Assembly: GCA_030538235.1 (NCBI GenBank) | Contig: JAUNUJ010000002.1 | Location: 62,001 to 126,000, forward strand | Direction: 5' to 3' | DNA: 64,000 nucleotides | Source of the DNA: Alcaligenaceae bacterium | GTDB lineage: Bacteria; Pseudomonadota; Gammaproteobacteria; Burkholderiales; Burkholderiaceae_B | Shown: piece after piece, positions 34,743-44,664 of the stretch | How positions within the stretch are numbered: the stretch's first letter is position 1 | Layout: every line of letters starts with the position of its first letter | Made by a program: the position numbers and the translations under genes | Notes under the pieces: generated by a model | What the model was told of the DNA's origin: nothing | The model's input: the letters and a program-made list of their open reading frames with translations, nothing else | Database searches by the model: none

Positions 34743-36680
34743 TTATACCGCAACGACTTTGGCAGGTTCAATCTTCAGATCGGCACTGATTTTACCGATG
34801 CGACCATCTTCATAGCGCACCTCAGTTTCGATAAATTGACTGGACTTACCCTCAAATAGTGCATCAATTAATACACCATACTTATCGACAATAAAGTTAC
34901 GTCGTACTTTACGAGTACGCGTTAACTCACCGTCATCCGGATCGAGCTCTTTATGTAGAATTAAAAAGCGATGAAGCTGTAAACCTGACAATTGCTCATC
35001 TTTGGCCACATCGATATTAGCTTCTTCGACACACTCTTTAATCAGTTGATACACTTCTTTTTTAGAGGCTAAATCGGTATAACCCGCATAAGCTAAACCA
35101 CGACGCTCGGCCCAGTTAGCCACCGCCTCTAAATCAATATTAATAAAAGCCGTGCAATAGTCTTTATTTGCACCAAAAACCACAGCTTCCTTGATGAAGG
35201 AGAAGAACTTCAGCTTGTTTTCCATGTACTTCGGAGCAAACATACGACCATCATTAAGCTTGCCGACGTCTTTGGCGCGGTCGATAATCTTCAATTGACC
35301 GTCTTCTGTCAAGATCCCTGCGTCACCTGTGTGATACCAACCATCCTCTGTAAAGGACTCGACTGTCGACTGAGGATTTTTGTAGTATTCCTTAAATAGG
35401 CCCGGGCTCTTAATCTGCACTTCACCAGTATCGGCGATACGCATTTCGACACCCTCACATGGTGGGCCGACCGTATCCGCTTCCACATGACCGTCTTCCT
35501 GCACACACACGAACACCGAAGTCTCGGTAGAACCATATAACTGCTTTAAGTTGACACCAATTGAACGATAGAAACGGAATAAATCCGGACCAATCGCCTC
35601 ACCCGCGGTATAAGCCACTTTGATGCGATTCATCCCCAGTGCATTACGCAACGGCGCATAAATAAAGAAGTTACCTAAGGTATATAAGAAACGATCCTTA
35701 GGATTAACCGACTGCTTGTCCAAAATGCGTTGACCGGTTTTTGCCGCCACATCCATAAAATATTTGTAGAGCCACTTTTTGAAACGACCAGCATCCTCCA
35801 TACGGATACTGACTGTGGTCAAAAGCTCCTCAAGCACTCGCGGTGGTGAGAAGTAATAGGTAGGACCGATATCATGCATATCGATAGACACCGTATCCGG
35901 CGACTCCGGATGATTGACGGTGAAACCAGTCACTAAAAACTGAGTATAAGAGAACATATTCTGACCAATCCAAGCCGGTGGCAAGTAGGCTAGAACGTCT
36001 TCCTTGTCGCTTAGATTTTCCAGACGCTGAATCACTTCGCCGCGATCAATCAAGGCATGATGTGTCAAAACCACGCCCTTTGGATTGCCGGTGGTGCCCG
36101 AGGTGTAGAACATGGCCGCCGGTTCTTCGGGCTGTAAAGACTCAACGCTTTGCATATAGAGATCCGGATTTTGTTGACGATGCGCCTTGCCCTGCTCGAT
36201 CAAGTCAAGGTAATCCGTCAACAGATCTTCGGAGTAGTTACGCATACCGCGCGGATCGTCATAAATTACATGACGCAAATACGGTAGCTGCTCCTGCACT
36301 TCAAGCATCTTGTCCGCCTGCTCTTGGTCTTCGACGACTACCACAGAAACTTCAGCGTCCTTGAGTACATAGACCATCTCTTGGGCTACGGCATCTTGGT
36401 ACATAGGCACAGGAATGGCCCCCAGACTCTGGGCAGCCATCATGCTCATATATAGACGTGGTCGATTTTCGCCGACGATTGCCACGTGCTGACCCTTTTG
36501 TACCCCTAAGGTCATAAAGCCGTGAGCGAGGTTTTTAACCTCATCAGCCATATCTGCCCATGTAATCGACTGCCAAATACCCAAGTCCTTCTCACGCATC
36601 GCCGCTTGCGTAGGACGCTCCTTGGCGTGCTTTAAAAGCAACTTGGCAAAAGTATTTGCCGTGTTTTGCTGAGTGACCAT
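34743..36680 (-). CDS. AMP-dependent acyl-CoA ligase (long-chain type)
   Basis: First gene of the ABC operon, a 645-residue adenylate-forming ligase that should make an acyl- or aryl-CoA. Its P-loop is canonical (Y-T-S-G-T-T-G-N-P-K-G, about 191-201), as are YGSTET, WYHTGDAG and DRAKDVGKLNDGRMFAPKYME. The overall length resembles long-chain fatty acyl-CoA synthetases (FadD15-like). TTAAGGAGACAAT precedes the ATG. The gene is divergent from a Crp/Fnr regulator, with a symmetric operator between. Import plus activation in one operon suggests acid uptake coupled to CoA-thioester formation. Confidence 0.9.
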   Translation of the reverse strand: MVTQQNTANTFAKLLLKHAKERPTQAAMREKDLGIWQSITWADMADEVKNLAHGFMTLGVQKGQHVAIVGENRPRLYMSMMAAQSLGAIPVPMYQDAVAQEMVYVLKDAEVSVVVVEDQEQADKMLEVQEQLPYLRHVIYDDPRGMRNYSEDLLTDYLDLIEQGKAHRQQNPDLYMQSVESLQPEEPAAMFYTSGTTGNPKGVVLTHHALIDRGEVIQRLENLSDKEDVLAYLPPAWIGQNMFSYTQFLVTGFTVNHPESPDTVSIDMHDIGPTYYFSPPRVLEELLTTVSIRMEDAGRFKKWLYKYFMDVAAKTGQRILDKQSVNPKDRFLYTLGNFFIYAPLRNALGMNRIKVAYTAGEAIGPDLFRFYRSIGVNLKQLYGSTETSVFVCVQEDGHVEADTVGPPCEGVEMRIADTGEVQIKSPGLFKEYYKNPQSTVESFTEDGWYHTGDAGILTEDGQLKIIDRAKDVGKLNDGRMFAPKYMENKLKFFSFIKEAVVFGANKDYCTAFINIDLEAVANWAERRGLAYAGYTDLASKKEVYQLIKECVEEANIDVAKDEQLSGLQLHRFLILHKELDPDDGELTRTRKVRRNFIVDKYGVLIDALFEGKSSQFIETEVRYEDGRIGKISADLKIEPAKVVAV

Positions 36681-36780
36681 ATCTAATTGTCTCCTTAATA
36701 TGGTTCTTTTATTAGCTCATTTTTAGAGTTCGTCTTTGAAAAAGTAAATAATTAATTACTTTTTCGATATTGTTATTGAA

Positions 36781-36826
36781 AATATATGCTTTTAATTGTA
36801 ATCTAAATGTTACTACCGTGACATTT
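36781..36826 (-). promoter_or_regulatory. Crp/Fnr operator and class II promoter of the ligase/ABC operon
   Basis: The dyad AAATGTTAC (36805-36813), TACC, GTGACATTT (36818-36826) has 9-base arms matching at 8 positions; at 22 bp and with a TGTTA-N6-TGACA core it has the size and form of a Crp/Fnr-family site. On the minus strand, TATATT at 36786-36781 is a good -10. If transcription starts at 36774, the dyad is centred at -41.5, the class II activator position, and there is no good -35. The same dyad is 24-45 bases before the regulator's own ATG, so it may also repress that gene. Confidence 0.7.
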
Positions 36827-36850
36827 GACCAGTTTTTAGGGAAAATACTT

Positions 36851-37528
36851 ATGCTTAGAACGCGTTTATCCAATACGCCCTGGTTCACGATATTGACCGA
36901 AGAGCAACAAAAGCGTGTCATTGATGAGACCTTATTACAACAATACGCGGCCGGTGCTTTTGTTGTAAGAAAAGGGGACCCGTCTCGCTACTGGATTGGC
37001 GTTATTGAGGGTTTAGTCAGAATTTCTGTCGGTACCGCTGACGGCAAACTGGCCGCTTTAACCGGCGTACCTCCCGGCGGTTGGGTGGGCGAAGGCGCTT
37101 TATTAAAAAATGAATTACGTCGCTACGATTTGGTCACCTTACGCGACAGCATGATCGCTAAAATGCCGATCGAAACCTTTTACTGGCTATTAGACCACAG
37201 TTTTACCTTTAATCGTTTTTTACTGGATCAGTTTAATCACCGCATGGGGCAATTTATCGGACGTATTGAGTCAGACCGTTTATTTAATGCCGATATTCGT
37301 GTGGCTCGATGCATTGCCGAATTAGTCCGTATGCCGAATTACGCTGACGATAATTACAACCGACAGTTAAATATTACTCAAGAAGAAATCGGCTATTTGG
37401 CCAGAGTATCCAGACAGCGCACCAATGGTGCGTTAAAAAAACTGTCGGACGCAGGTCTTATCGAACTGCAATACCGCAGTGTGTTGATTAACGATTTACG
37501 GAGACTGGAGACACTGGAAGAGATTTAA
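36851..37528 (+). CDS. Crp/Fnr-family transcriptional regulator
   Basis: A 225-residue regulator with an N-terminal cyclic-nucleotide-binding-type beta barrel (about 20-120; EGLVRISVGTADGKL, PPGGWVGEGALL), a dimerisation helix (about 125-145) and a C-terminal winged helix (NITQEEIGYLARVSRQRTNGALKKLSDAGLI). The recognition helix is SRQRTNGAL. The cysteines that hold the Fnr iron-sulfur cluster are absent, and the cAMP-binding RSA motif of Crp is not evident, so the effector is unknown, perhaps a CoA ester. ATG at 36851 is preferred over 36770, which lies upstream of the predicted operator; AGGG is 9 bases before it. Confidence 0.88.
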   Translation: MLRTRLSNTPWFTILTEEQQKRVIDETLLQQYAAGAFVVRKGDPSRYWIGVIEGLVRISVGTADGKLAALTGVPPGGWVGEGALLKNELRRYDLVTLRDSMIAKMPIETFYWLLDHSFTFNRFLLDQFNHRMGQFIGRIESDRLFNADIRVARCIAELVRMPNYADDNYNRQLNITQEEIGYLARVSRQRTNGALKKLSDAGLIELQYRSVLINDLRRLETLEEI

Positions 37529-37904
37529 TGCTCGCTACACGCTAACGCTTTTATATCTCAGTGCTTGTCAATCATTGACGGGTTCTACTTGAAGCTTTTC
37601 TTGCTTTTGCTTGACGAACTTACCATTCCCCTAATTTTAAATAACACACAGGGAAAACGAAGAAAAGTCATACCACACCTCATGGTAATCACACTAAAGC
37701 GATGCTTCTACCATAAACAAATAAGATGACTAAGGTATGAATTGATTATCAATCGATCTTTTAGCTAGCTCCCAAATGATGAAAGCGACTAATCAACGAT
37801 CTGTAGGGACTGAAAACTTTGAAAGAAATTTAGCGTCTGAGTATCTCAATCACAAACTTTCAGACGCTAGGGTTTACAGTAGGGCCGCTTAAAAAAAACT
37901 GGAC
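37529..37904. other. 376-base gap between converging genes, one inverted repeat
   Basis: A 376-base non-coding stretch between the convergent Crp/Fnr gene and the CNNM gene. I see no gene, tRNA or promoter in it. Its only clear feature is the inverted repeat at 37831-37869 listed separately. Confidence 0.5.
37831..37869 (-). terminator. Inverted repeat after the CNNM/CBS gene
   Basis: Perfect 10-bp arms TAGCGTCTGA (37831-37840) and TCAGACGCTA (37860-37869) with a 19-base loop, 36 bases downstream of the CNNM gene's stop on the minus strand and followed there by AAATTTCTTT. It could be a weak terminator for that gene; the large loop makes this uncertain. Confidence 0.45.
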
Positions 37905-39215
37905 TTATGCCTGTTCTGTGGTCGGTTCAATATAATCCGGAGCCTTGACTAACAAGCGATCGATTCGGTATTTATCCATATCCACGACTTCAAAATAAAA
38001 ACCCTGCCACTCCAGACTCTCCGCTTCTTTTGGAATACGGCCTAGCTGATTGAGGATAAATCCCGCGAGCGTATGGTAATTATCCTCATGGTCGGGAAAT
38101 GCCAGAGCCAGTTGGAAGTGCTCATTAAAACGGTCTAGCGTGATACCGCCGCCAATCAGCCATGAGCCGTCTTTACGCTGCACAATCTCGGATTCGCCGT
38201 CTTCATTGACCGGGATCTTATAGCCCACGAGCACTTTAAGCACGTCGCGCAAAGTCACTAAGCCCTCAACCTCACCGTATTCATTGATCACAATGACCAT
38301 CTCGGTACGATACTCTTCAAAAGACTCCAATACATCCATGGCAGAATTGGTTTCAGGCACAAAACGCGCCGGCTTGACCAAGGAGCGAATATCAATGGCA
38401 TGGCCACGAATTTGCTGTTCAAATAAGGTACCAGCATCGATCACACCGAGGATATTGTCCAATCCACCTTCACAAACCGGAAAACGCGAATAACTACTAT
38501 CAGCAATATAAAGCAGGGTTTCATTGAGCGGACTGTCCAAATCAATGAAATGAATGTCATTGCGCGGCGTCATAATAGTCAACACACTCTGATCATCCAT
38601 GCTGAGGGCGCGAGTCACAATATCATGCTCAGTCTTTTCAAAGAGACCGGCAGTCGCCCCCTCTTTTAAGATGCCGCTAATATCCTCTTCGGTGAGCTCA
38701 TCGCACTTGGCGTCAACTCGCATCAGTTTCAATACCAGGTCCGTGACCACAGACAAAATCCACACAAAAGGCGCTACGATCTTTGACAAGATGGTCATCG
38801 GTCGGGCCACGAAAGTAGCGATACCCTCAGCGTGATTCATCGCGATACGCTTAGGTACCAGCTCACCAAAAATCAATGAGAAAAACGTGATACCGACCAC
38901 CACCAAGAACATGGCAATGGCTTTGGCAGTCTGCGCACTGAGACCGATATCCTCAAATATCGGAGTCAAGCGTGTGACAATAGAAGCCTCACCAAAAGCC
39001 CCCATGAAAATACCGATCAAGGTAATACCGATTTGTATTGTCGACAAAGAACGACTCGGATTGTCTACCAGAAGAAGTGCCGCGGCGGCAGAAATATCAC
39101 CCTGTTCAGCCTGTTGCTGCAAGCGCATCCGCTTGGCAGAGACTAGAGCGATTTCGGACATAGCAAAAACGCCATTGACCAAAATTAAGAATAAAATTAT
39201 CAGTACACCGATCAT
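37905..39215 (-). CDS. CNNM-type membrane protein with CBS domains and CorC-like domain
   Basis: A 436-residue hemolysin-type (TlyC/CorC/YtfL) protein, probably a divalent cation transporter or its regulator. The N-terminal third is a CNNM/DUF21 transmembrane domain (four hydrophobic segments; LIILFLILVNGVFAMSEIAL, LSTIQIGITLIGIFMGAFGE). Two CBS domains follow (about 205-330; MTPRNDIHFIDLD and VINEYGEVEGLVTLRDVLKVL), then a C-terminal CorC/HlyC domain. The name hemolysin is historical. The gene is monocistronic; a long-looped inverted repeat follows. Confidence 0.88.
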   Translation of the reverse strand: MIGVLIILFLILVNGVFAMSEIALVSAKRMRLQQQAEQGDISAAAALLLVDNPSRSLSTIQIGITLIGIFMGAFGEASIVTRLTPIFEDIGLSAQTAKAIAMFLVVVGITFFSLIFGELVPKRIAMNHAEGIATFVARPMTILSKIVAPFVWILSVVTDLVLKLMRVDAKCDELTEEDISGILKEGATAGLFEKTEHDIVTRALSMDDQSVLTIMTPRNDIHFIDLDSPLNETLLYIADSSYSRFPVCEGGLDNILGVIDAGTLFEQQIRGHAIDIRSLVKPARFVPETNSAMDVLESFEEYRTEMVIVINEYGEVEGLVTLRDVLKVLVGYKIPVNEDGESEIVQRKDGSWLIGGGITLDRFNEHFQLALAFPDHEDNYHTLAGFILNQLGRIPKEAESLEWQGFYFEVVDMDKYRIDRLLVKAPDYIEPTTEQA

Positions 39216-39392
39216 ACTTGCTTAAGCTGAGCCTCCGAGCGGTAGCCAAGAAATAAAAAACAACCTATAAATGCCATATTACGATGAAATTTAGCTTAAT
39301 GTCACAGAATTCAAAACTAAACTCAATACTCAATTTAAATCGATGAGAGAGTCTAGCAAAACTATATGACAACTAAATGAAGTCTCTGCAGA

Positions 39393-40256
39393 CTATCCTC
39401 GCAACCTCATCAATCCCTCTTGTGCCGCACTGGAGATCAGTTCACCAGCACGATTAAAGAAAGCCCCATGGACCAAGCCTCGACCACCTTGGGCAGCAGT
39501 AGACTCAGACACATAGAGCAACCACTGATTCATATCAATCGGACGATGAAACCACTGCGCATGGTCAAGACTGGCCATTTGCATTTGCGGATCAAAATGC
39601 CAACGAGCATGTGGCAATAACGCCGTTGTCATCAGGTAGAAGTCCGACACATAGGCCAACATCCCCTGGTGCAAACGTTGGTCATCCGGCATCAACCCAT
39701 TAGCTCTAATCCAATACATGGTTTTAGGCTCATGCTGAGCCAACTCTAACTGTCGCTCCGGATACACCATACGAATTTCCAGTGGACGTTCGCGTCTTAA
39801 GCGCTCATTCCACTCATCAGTACCGAGCTTTTTGACCAGCGCCAACTGCACATCCTGCTCAAGTGGACAGTCTTCGGGTGCCGGCACGTCGGGCATGCTA
39901 ATCTGATGCTCAAAGCCGCCCTCCAAGATCTGATAGCTACAAGACAGCGTAAAAATAAACTTACCCTGCTGGCTAGCAGTCACACGACGCACCGAAAAAC
40001 TGCCACCGTCGCGGATATTTTCCACCACGTATTCGATGGGTTTAGTCGCATCTGCCGGACGGATAAAATACGCATGCATCGAATGCGCAAAACGATCCTC
40101 CGGCGTCGTGTAATTAGCCGCCATTAAGGCCTGACCAAGCACCTGTCCACCAAAAGCACGACCCGAACGAAAGATATCCGTGCTACGGCCGATATAGCGC
40201 ATATCGGAGATTTGCTCAAGCGCCAGCTGCGCAATCAGACGGTTTAAAATACTCAT
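39393..40256 (-). CDS. tesB: Acyl-CoA thioesterase II
   Basis: TesB hydrolyses medium- and long-chain acyl-CoA to free acids. The 287-residue double hot-dog protein shows R-S-T-D-I-F-R-S-G-R-A-F-G-G-Q-V-L-G-Q-A-L, HSMHAYFIRPAD, RDGGSFSVRRV, the conserved aspartate in ASLDHAQWFHR, and ending SAAQEGLMR. Its length is typical. It lies 9 bases downstream of galU on the same strand, so the two may share a transcript. Confidence 0.95.
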   Translation of the reverse strand: MSILNRLIAQLALEQISDMRYIGRSTDIFRSGRAFGGQVLGQALMAANYTTPEDRFAHSMHAYFIRPADATKPIEYVVENIRDGGSFSVRRVTASQQGKFIFTLSCSYQILEGGFEHQISMPDVPAPEDCPLEQDVQLALVKKLGTDEWNERLRRERPLEIRMVYPERQLELAQHEPKTMYWIRANGLMPDDQRLHQGMLAYVSDFYLMTTALLPHARWHFDPQMQMASLDHAQWFHRPIDMNQWLLYVSESTAAQGGRGLVHGAFFNRAGELISSAAQEGLMRLRG

Positions 40257-40265
40257 GACAGTTGA

Positions 40266-41108
40266 TTAATCCTCAAAGCTTAGGCCGTGATACTTTTGGC
40301 CTAAGGCGATATTGGCACGGAAAAAACCCTCTTTAGAGCCACAATCGTAACGCACGCCCTCATAATCGAAGCCAAAGACCTTGCGACTTTGTAGCATGGC
40401 GGCAATCCCGTCAGTTAGCTGAATTTCATTGCCAGCACCCTTTTGAGTGTGTCGTAGATGCTCGAAAATTTCCGGTTCTAAAATATAGCGACCCACCACC
40501 GCTGAATTCGAAGGGGCATCCGCAGGCGACGGCTTTTCTACGATTTGCTCCACGCGTCGCACACTCTCACCCACTAATGGGCCGGCAATAATACCGTACT
40601 TTTTGGTATCTTCTTGAGGCACTATCTGAGTACCTAAGACACTGCCACCATAGGCATGAGCCGCATCAATCAACTGTTGGGTCACCGGCACATCGGCATC
40701 AATCAGGTCATCAGCCAACAACACGGCAAAGGGTTCATTACCCACCACCGGCTCTGCACACAAAACAGCGTGACCTAAACCCAATGGCGCCGGTTGGCGG
40801 ATATAAATACAATTGACATTGCTCGGTAAAATACCGCGAACTATGTCTAGCAACTCGGCCTTGCCCTTTTGTTCCAACTCGTGCTCAAGCTCCGGCAAAT
40901 AGTCAAAGTGATCCTCAATAGAGCGCTTATGTCGACCCGTAATAAAGATTAAATCTGTAATACCTGATTTAACCGCTTCCTCTACCGCATATTGAATCAA
41001 CGGCTTATCCACTACCGGTAACATTTCTTTGGGCATGGCCTTAGTTGCAGGCAAAAAGCGAGTGCCTAAGCCGGCAACTGGAAATACGGCTTTACGAACA
41101 GGGTTCAT
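40266..41108 (-). CDS. galU: UTP-glucose-1-phosphate uridylyltransferase
   Basis: GalU makes UDP-glucose for envelope sugars. The 280-residue nucleotidyltransferase has [24 protein letters not shown] (about 7-30) at the nucleotide site, the sugar-binding [21 protein letters not shown] with the metal aspartates, and [13 protein letters not shown]-glucose feeds ugd at 42.9 kb. The ATG has a poor ribosome site. pgi is divergent on the other side. Confidence 0.96.
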   Translation of the reverse strand: MNPVRKAVFPVAGLGTRFLPATKAMPKEMLPVVDKPLIQYAVEEAVKSGITDLIFITGRHKRSIEDHFDYLPELEHELEQKGKAELLDIVRGILPSNVNCIYIRQPAPLGLGHAVLCAEPVVGNEPFAVLLADDLIDADVPVTQQLIDAAHAYGGSVLGTQIVPQEDTKKYGIIAGPLVGESVRRVEQIVEKPSPADAPSNSAVVGRYILEPEIFEHLRHTQKGAGNEIQLTDGIAAMLQSRKVFGFDYEGVRYDCGSKEGFFRANIALGQKYHGLSFED

Positions 41109-41240
41109 TTTTATCCTTTAAAATATCAATGTAATGAGCAGATTCGCTAATTTAGAGTTAATTCCCTGATTGTAATATAAAATCAAGAAGCATTAAGCAA
41201 AGCCATCTACCGTCATCTTAACCGGGTACGACAACTTTTT

Positions 41241-42809
41241 ATGAAGTATGAACTACTATTTAAACAGCTTGAACCCTTAGACCAACTGCCGCAATGGGAG
41301 CAGTTTAAGCAAGCCGTTGTCAGCGCCAAGATTAACTGCGAGCAGACAGTGATTCTCAATGCCGCTGGCCTGAGTATTGACCTCAGTGCCCAGCGACGTT
41401 CGACCGCCTTGACTGAAGCCGCACAAAAGCTACTGGATGCCAGACAGTTAGCTACCTTAAGGCAAGCTTTATTTAACGGTGAGCACCTCAACAGTACGGA
41501 GGATCGGGCGGCCTGGCACACTATGTTGCGGCAACCTCAACCCTTGGTTGAGGTGCAGAGCGAACGTCAACGTGTGCTGGAGTTGGTACGACGTGTGGAT
41601 AACGACCGTCGTTGGCGTAATATTGTTCATATCGGCATCGGTGGCAGTGATTGGGGCGTCCGTTTAGCGACAGAGGCCTTTGGTTATGCTGGTTCTTGGC
41701 GTCAAATTCGTTTTGTCTCTAATATTGACGGTCACGCAATCGAGGGTGGATTGGCCGGCTTGGACCCGCACGATACCTTGGTAGTCGTTGCCACCAAGTC
41801 CTTCCGCACTGCTGAAACCATGGAAAATGCAGCGCGAGCCCGCGAATGGTTTGAATCTGCCGGGGTCAATGCCGGTAACAATATGATTGCGGTGACGGCA
41901 AATCCCGAGGCCGCTGAGAACTGGGGCATTCCCACACATAATATTTATCGTTTTTGGGATTGGGTCGGCGGTCGTTTTTCACTGTGGTCAGCGGTCGGCG
42001 TGGCCGCCGGTTTAACCGTAGGTTCCAGAGTTTTGGCCGGACTGCAAAGCGGCGCTCATGCCATGGATCGGCATTTTCTCAATGCGCCTTTTGAGGAAAA
42101 TGCCCCAGTGCAACTCGCTCTAGCCGAATTAGCTAACCGCAGCGTACTGGGTTACGGCTCTCGTAACTTGGCGGTTTATGACTCAAGACTCAGCTATTTA
42201 ATCCCCTATCTACAACAATTAGAGATGGAGTCTCTCGGCAAGTCCGTTGATCATCAGGGCCGAGACATTAAAGTACCCACCGGTCCGGTGGTCTGGGGGA
42301 TGCCAGGTACGGACGCCCAACACACTTTCTTCCAATGGTTACACCAAAGTAGCGAAGGCTCGCCGGTGGATTTTATTGTTTGTAAAGAGGCCGATCACCA
42401 ATGGCAAGCGCATCATAAGCAGCTACTCGCTCATTGCTTAGCTCAACGTCAGGCCCTATTACACGGCAAATCGGCGGCTCAGGCTGAACAGGAAAACCGC
42501 CACAACGGCATGGCGCCTGAGCAAGCCCTTTGGCTTGCACAGCATCGTAAGCAACCTGGCGGCAGACCTTCTAATCTGATTGTCTTACCTCAATTGACGC
42601 CATTTTCACTGGGTGCTTTGCTCGCCATGTATGAACATAAAGTCTTTGTAGAAGCGGTGATCTGGGGCTTAAACCCCTTTGACCAATGGGGCGTAGAATT
42701 AGGTAAAGCCCTAGCTGATAGCATCTACGATGCGTTGAGTGGCAAAAAAGAACCCGATAGCGCCATTGACCAATCCACCATGTATTGGATTGAGCAGTTT
42801 AAGTCTTAA
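41241..42809 (+). CDS. pgi: Glucose-6-phosphate isomerase
   Basis: Pgi interconverts glucose-6-phosphate and fructose-6-phosphate. The 522-residue protein carries IGIGGSDWGVRLA, SNIDGHAIEG, VVATKSFRTAETM (serine/threonine phosphate loop), GGRFSLWSAVG, the second family signature GALLAMYEHKVFVEAVIWGLNPFDQWGVELGK (catalytic histidine and lysine), and QLEMESLGKSVD with the catalytic glutamate. A shortened N terminus compared with E. coli Pgi is normal for betaproteobacteria. Upstream, ACAACTTTTTATG has no clear ribosome site. Confidence 0.96.
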   Translation: MKYELLFKQLEPLDQLPQWEQFKQAVVSAKINCEQTVILNAAGLSIDLSAQRRSTALTEAAQKLLDARQLATLRQALFNGEHLNSTEDRAAWHTMLRQPQPLVEVQSERQRVLELVRRVDNDRRWRNIVHIGIGGSDWGVRLATEAFGYAGSWRQIRFVSNIDGHAIEGGLAGLDPHDTLVVVATKSFRTAETMENAARAREWFESAGVNAGNNMIAVTANPEAAENWGIPTHNIYRFWDWVGGRFSLWSAVGVAAGLTVGSRVLAGLQSGAHAMDRHFLNAPFEENAPVQLALAELANRSVLGYGSRNLAVYDSRLSYLIPYLQQLEMESLGKSVDHQGRDIKVPTGPVVWGMPGTDAQHTFFQWLHQSSEGSPVDFIVCKEADHQWQAHHKQLLAHCLAQRQALLHGKSAAQAEQENRHNGMAPEQALWLAQHRKQPGGRPSNLIVLPQLTPFSLGALLAMYEHKVFVEAVIWGLNPFDQWGVELGKALADSIYDALSGKKEPDSAIDQSTMYWIEQFKS

Positions 42810-42873
42810 GTGTTTAAACAGCGCTTTGACAATCTATCAGAGCGTTCAACTCAACACAGCAAATTAAGACTGG

Positions 42874-44043
42874 CTAGGCATCGCCACCAAAAATATCACG
42901 CGTATAGACTTTCTGCTGTACATCATCTAGCTCAGGAGTCATGCGATTACTTACAATCACATCAGCCTGAGCCTTAAAGTCATCAAAATCCGCAATCACT
43001 TCACAGTTATAAAAAAGTGATTGCTGTAGAAGCGGCTCATAAACCACGATGCGAACGCCTTTGGACAAGAGGTGCTTCATCACCCCTTGAACCGAAGAAT
43101 CTCTGAAATTATCAGAACCGGCCTTCATAATCAGGCGATAAATACCCACTGTTTTTGGCTGATGCTCTAAAATATCTTCAGCGATAAATTCCTTGCGCGT
43201 ACTGTTCGAGTCGACAATCGATTGAATCAGATTTTGTGGCACATCCTTGTAATTGGCCAGTAATTGTCTGGTGTCTTTAGGCAGACAATAACCACCATAA
43301 CCAAAGGATGGATTATTGTAATGGGTGCCGATCCGTGGGTCTAGGCAAACGCCCTTAATGATTTGCTCGGTATCCAGCTTTTTAGTAGCAGCATAGGTAT
43401 CCAGCTCATTAAAGAAAGCCACTCGCATCGCTAAGTAGGTATTAGCAAATAACTTAATGGCCTCGGCTTCGGTATTGTCAGTAAGTAGTACCGGCACATC
43501 GTCTTTTAAAGCGCTTTGGCACAACAGCTCGGCAAAGCACTGCGCACGCTCCGAGCGTTCACCTACAACGATTCGTGAGGGGTACAAATTATCATGCAAG
43601 GCCTTGCCCTCTCTTAAGAACTCAGGCGAAAACATGATATTGTTCGAATTTAATTGCTGCTTTAAATGCTCAGTAAAGCCCACCGGCACCGTTGATTTAA
43701 TCACGATGGTAGCTGTCGGCGCGTGTTTTAGGGCATCTGCGGCCACCAGCTCAACAGAAGCGGTATTAAAGTAATTGGTTTCGGGGTCGTAATTAGTCGG
43801 CGTCGCAATCACCACATAATCGGTGCCGTGATAAGCTTCTTCGGCTTCAGTCGTGGCTTTTAAGTTGAGATTATTATGCTCAAAATAATAGGCAATCTCT
43901 GCATCGACAATGGGTGACTTTCTTTGATTAATGAGAGCGACTTTGTCTGCATCAATATCGAGGGCGACGACTTCGTGCTGCTTTGCTAAAAGTGTGGCTA
44001 TAGACAAGCCAACATAACCGGTACCGACTACAACTATCTTCAT
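42874..44043 (-). CDS. ugd: UDP-glucose 6-dehydrogenase
   Basis: Ugd oxidises UDP-glucose to UDP-glucuronate for surface polysaccharide. The 389-residue protein begins with the NAD-binding V-G-T-G-Y-V-G-L-S (6-14). The middle contains [22 protein letters not shown], and the catalytic cysteine lies in [11 protein letters not shown] (about 252-262). Its size fits the compact Ugd type. It is on the minus strand, 90 bases upstream of the end of the rfb genes' region; galU supplies its substrate. Confidence 0.95.
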   Translation of the reverse strand: MKIVVVGTGYVGLSIATLLAKQHEVVALDIDADKVALINQRKSPIVDAEIAYYFEHNNLNLKATTEAEEAYHGTDYVVIATPTNYDPETNYFNTASVELVAADALKHAPTATIVIKSTVPVGFTEHLKQQLNSNNIMFSPEFLREGKALHDNLYPSRIVVGERSERAQCFAELLCQSALKDDVPVLLTDNTEAEAIKLFANTYLAMRVAFFNELDTYAATKKLDTEQIIKGVCLDPRIGTHYNNPSFGYGGYCLPKDTRQLLANYKDVPQNLIQSIVDSNSTRKEFIAEDILEHQPKTVGIYRLIMKAGSDNFRDSSVQGVMKHLLSKGVRIVVYEPLLQQSLFYNCEVIADFDDFKAQADVIVSNRMTPELDDVQQKVYTRDIFGGDA

Positions 44044-44133
44044 TTGATTTCAGTGATTTACAATAAAAAACAGATCAAGTGTAACGATAGAATTTGACAA
44101 AATGGTGACAAGTCTAAAAAGCACTACACCTGA

Positions 44134-44664
44134 TTAAAGAGACGACAGTTCCGGCAAAAGTGCGTCTTTAGCCGATAAGACAGGCTCACGAATCGGCCAA
44201 TCAATCGCCAGAGTAGGACAATTCCAAATCAGACCACCCTGATCGTCAGCATCATAGTAATCCGTACATTTATATAAGACTTGAGCACTCTCACTTAATA
44301 CACAAAAACCATGGGCATAGCCTGGCGGAATCCAGAGTTGTAGATGGTTTTCAGCACTCAACTCTACCGCCACATGCTGACCAAAACAGGGGGACTCGGA
44401 ATCGATATCAGCCACCACATCAAAAACAACACCCTGCGTCACCATCACTAATTTACCCTGAGGCTTAGTCTTTTGAAAATGCAGACCACGCAACACACCC
44501 TGCTTTGACTCAGAGAGATTGTCTTGCACAAAATGATCCTCAATACCCAACAGCTGTTGATACCGTCGTTGGCTGAAAGTTTCTTTTAAAAAACCTCGCT
44601 CATCACGATGAACAATGGGCTTCAATAATTTGACGCCGTTAAGCGGTGTATTTATCAGCTGCAT
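44134..44664 (-). CDS. rfbC: dTDP-4-dehydrorhamnose 3,5-epimerase
   Basis: RfbC is the third step in dTDP-L-rhamnose synthesis. The 176-residue cupin-type epimerase has HRDERGFLKETF, QDNLSESKQGVLRGLHFQ with the catalytic histidine and GKLVMVTQGVVFDVVADI, and PPGYAHGF. The ATG at 44664 is preferred over the TTG one codon earlier. It overlaps the end of rfbB by 26 bases, so translation is likely coupled. Confidence 0.95.
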   Translation of the reverse strand: MQLINTPLNGVKLLKPIVHRDERGFLKETFSQRRYQQLLGIEDHFVQDNLSESKQGVLRGLHFQKTKPQGKLVMVTQGVVFDVVADIDSESPCFGQHVAVELSAENHLQLWIPPGYAHGFCVLSESAQVLYKCTDYYDADDQGGLIWNCPTLAIDWPIREPVLSAKDALLPELSSL

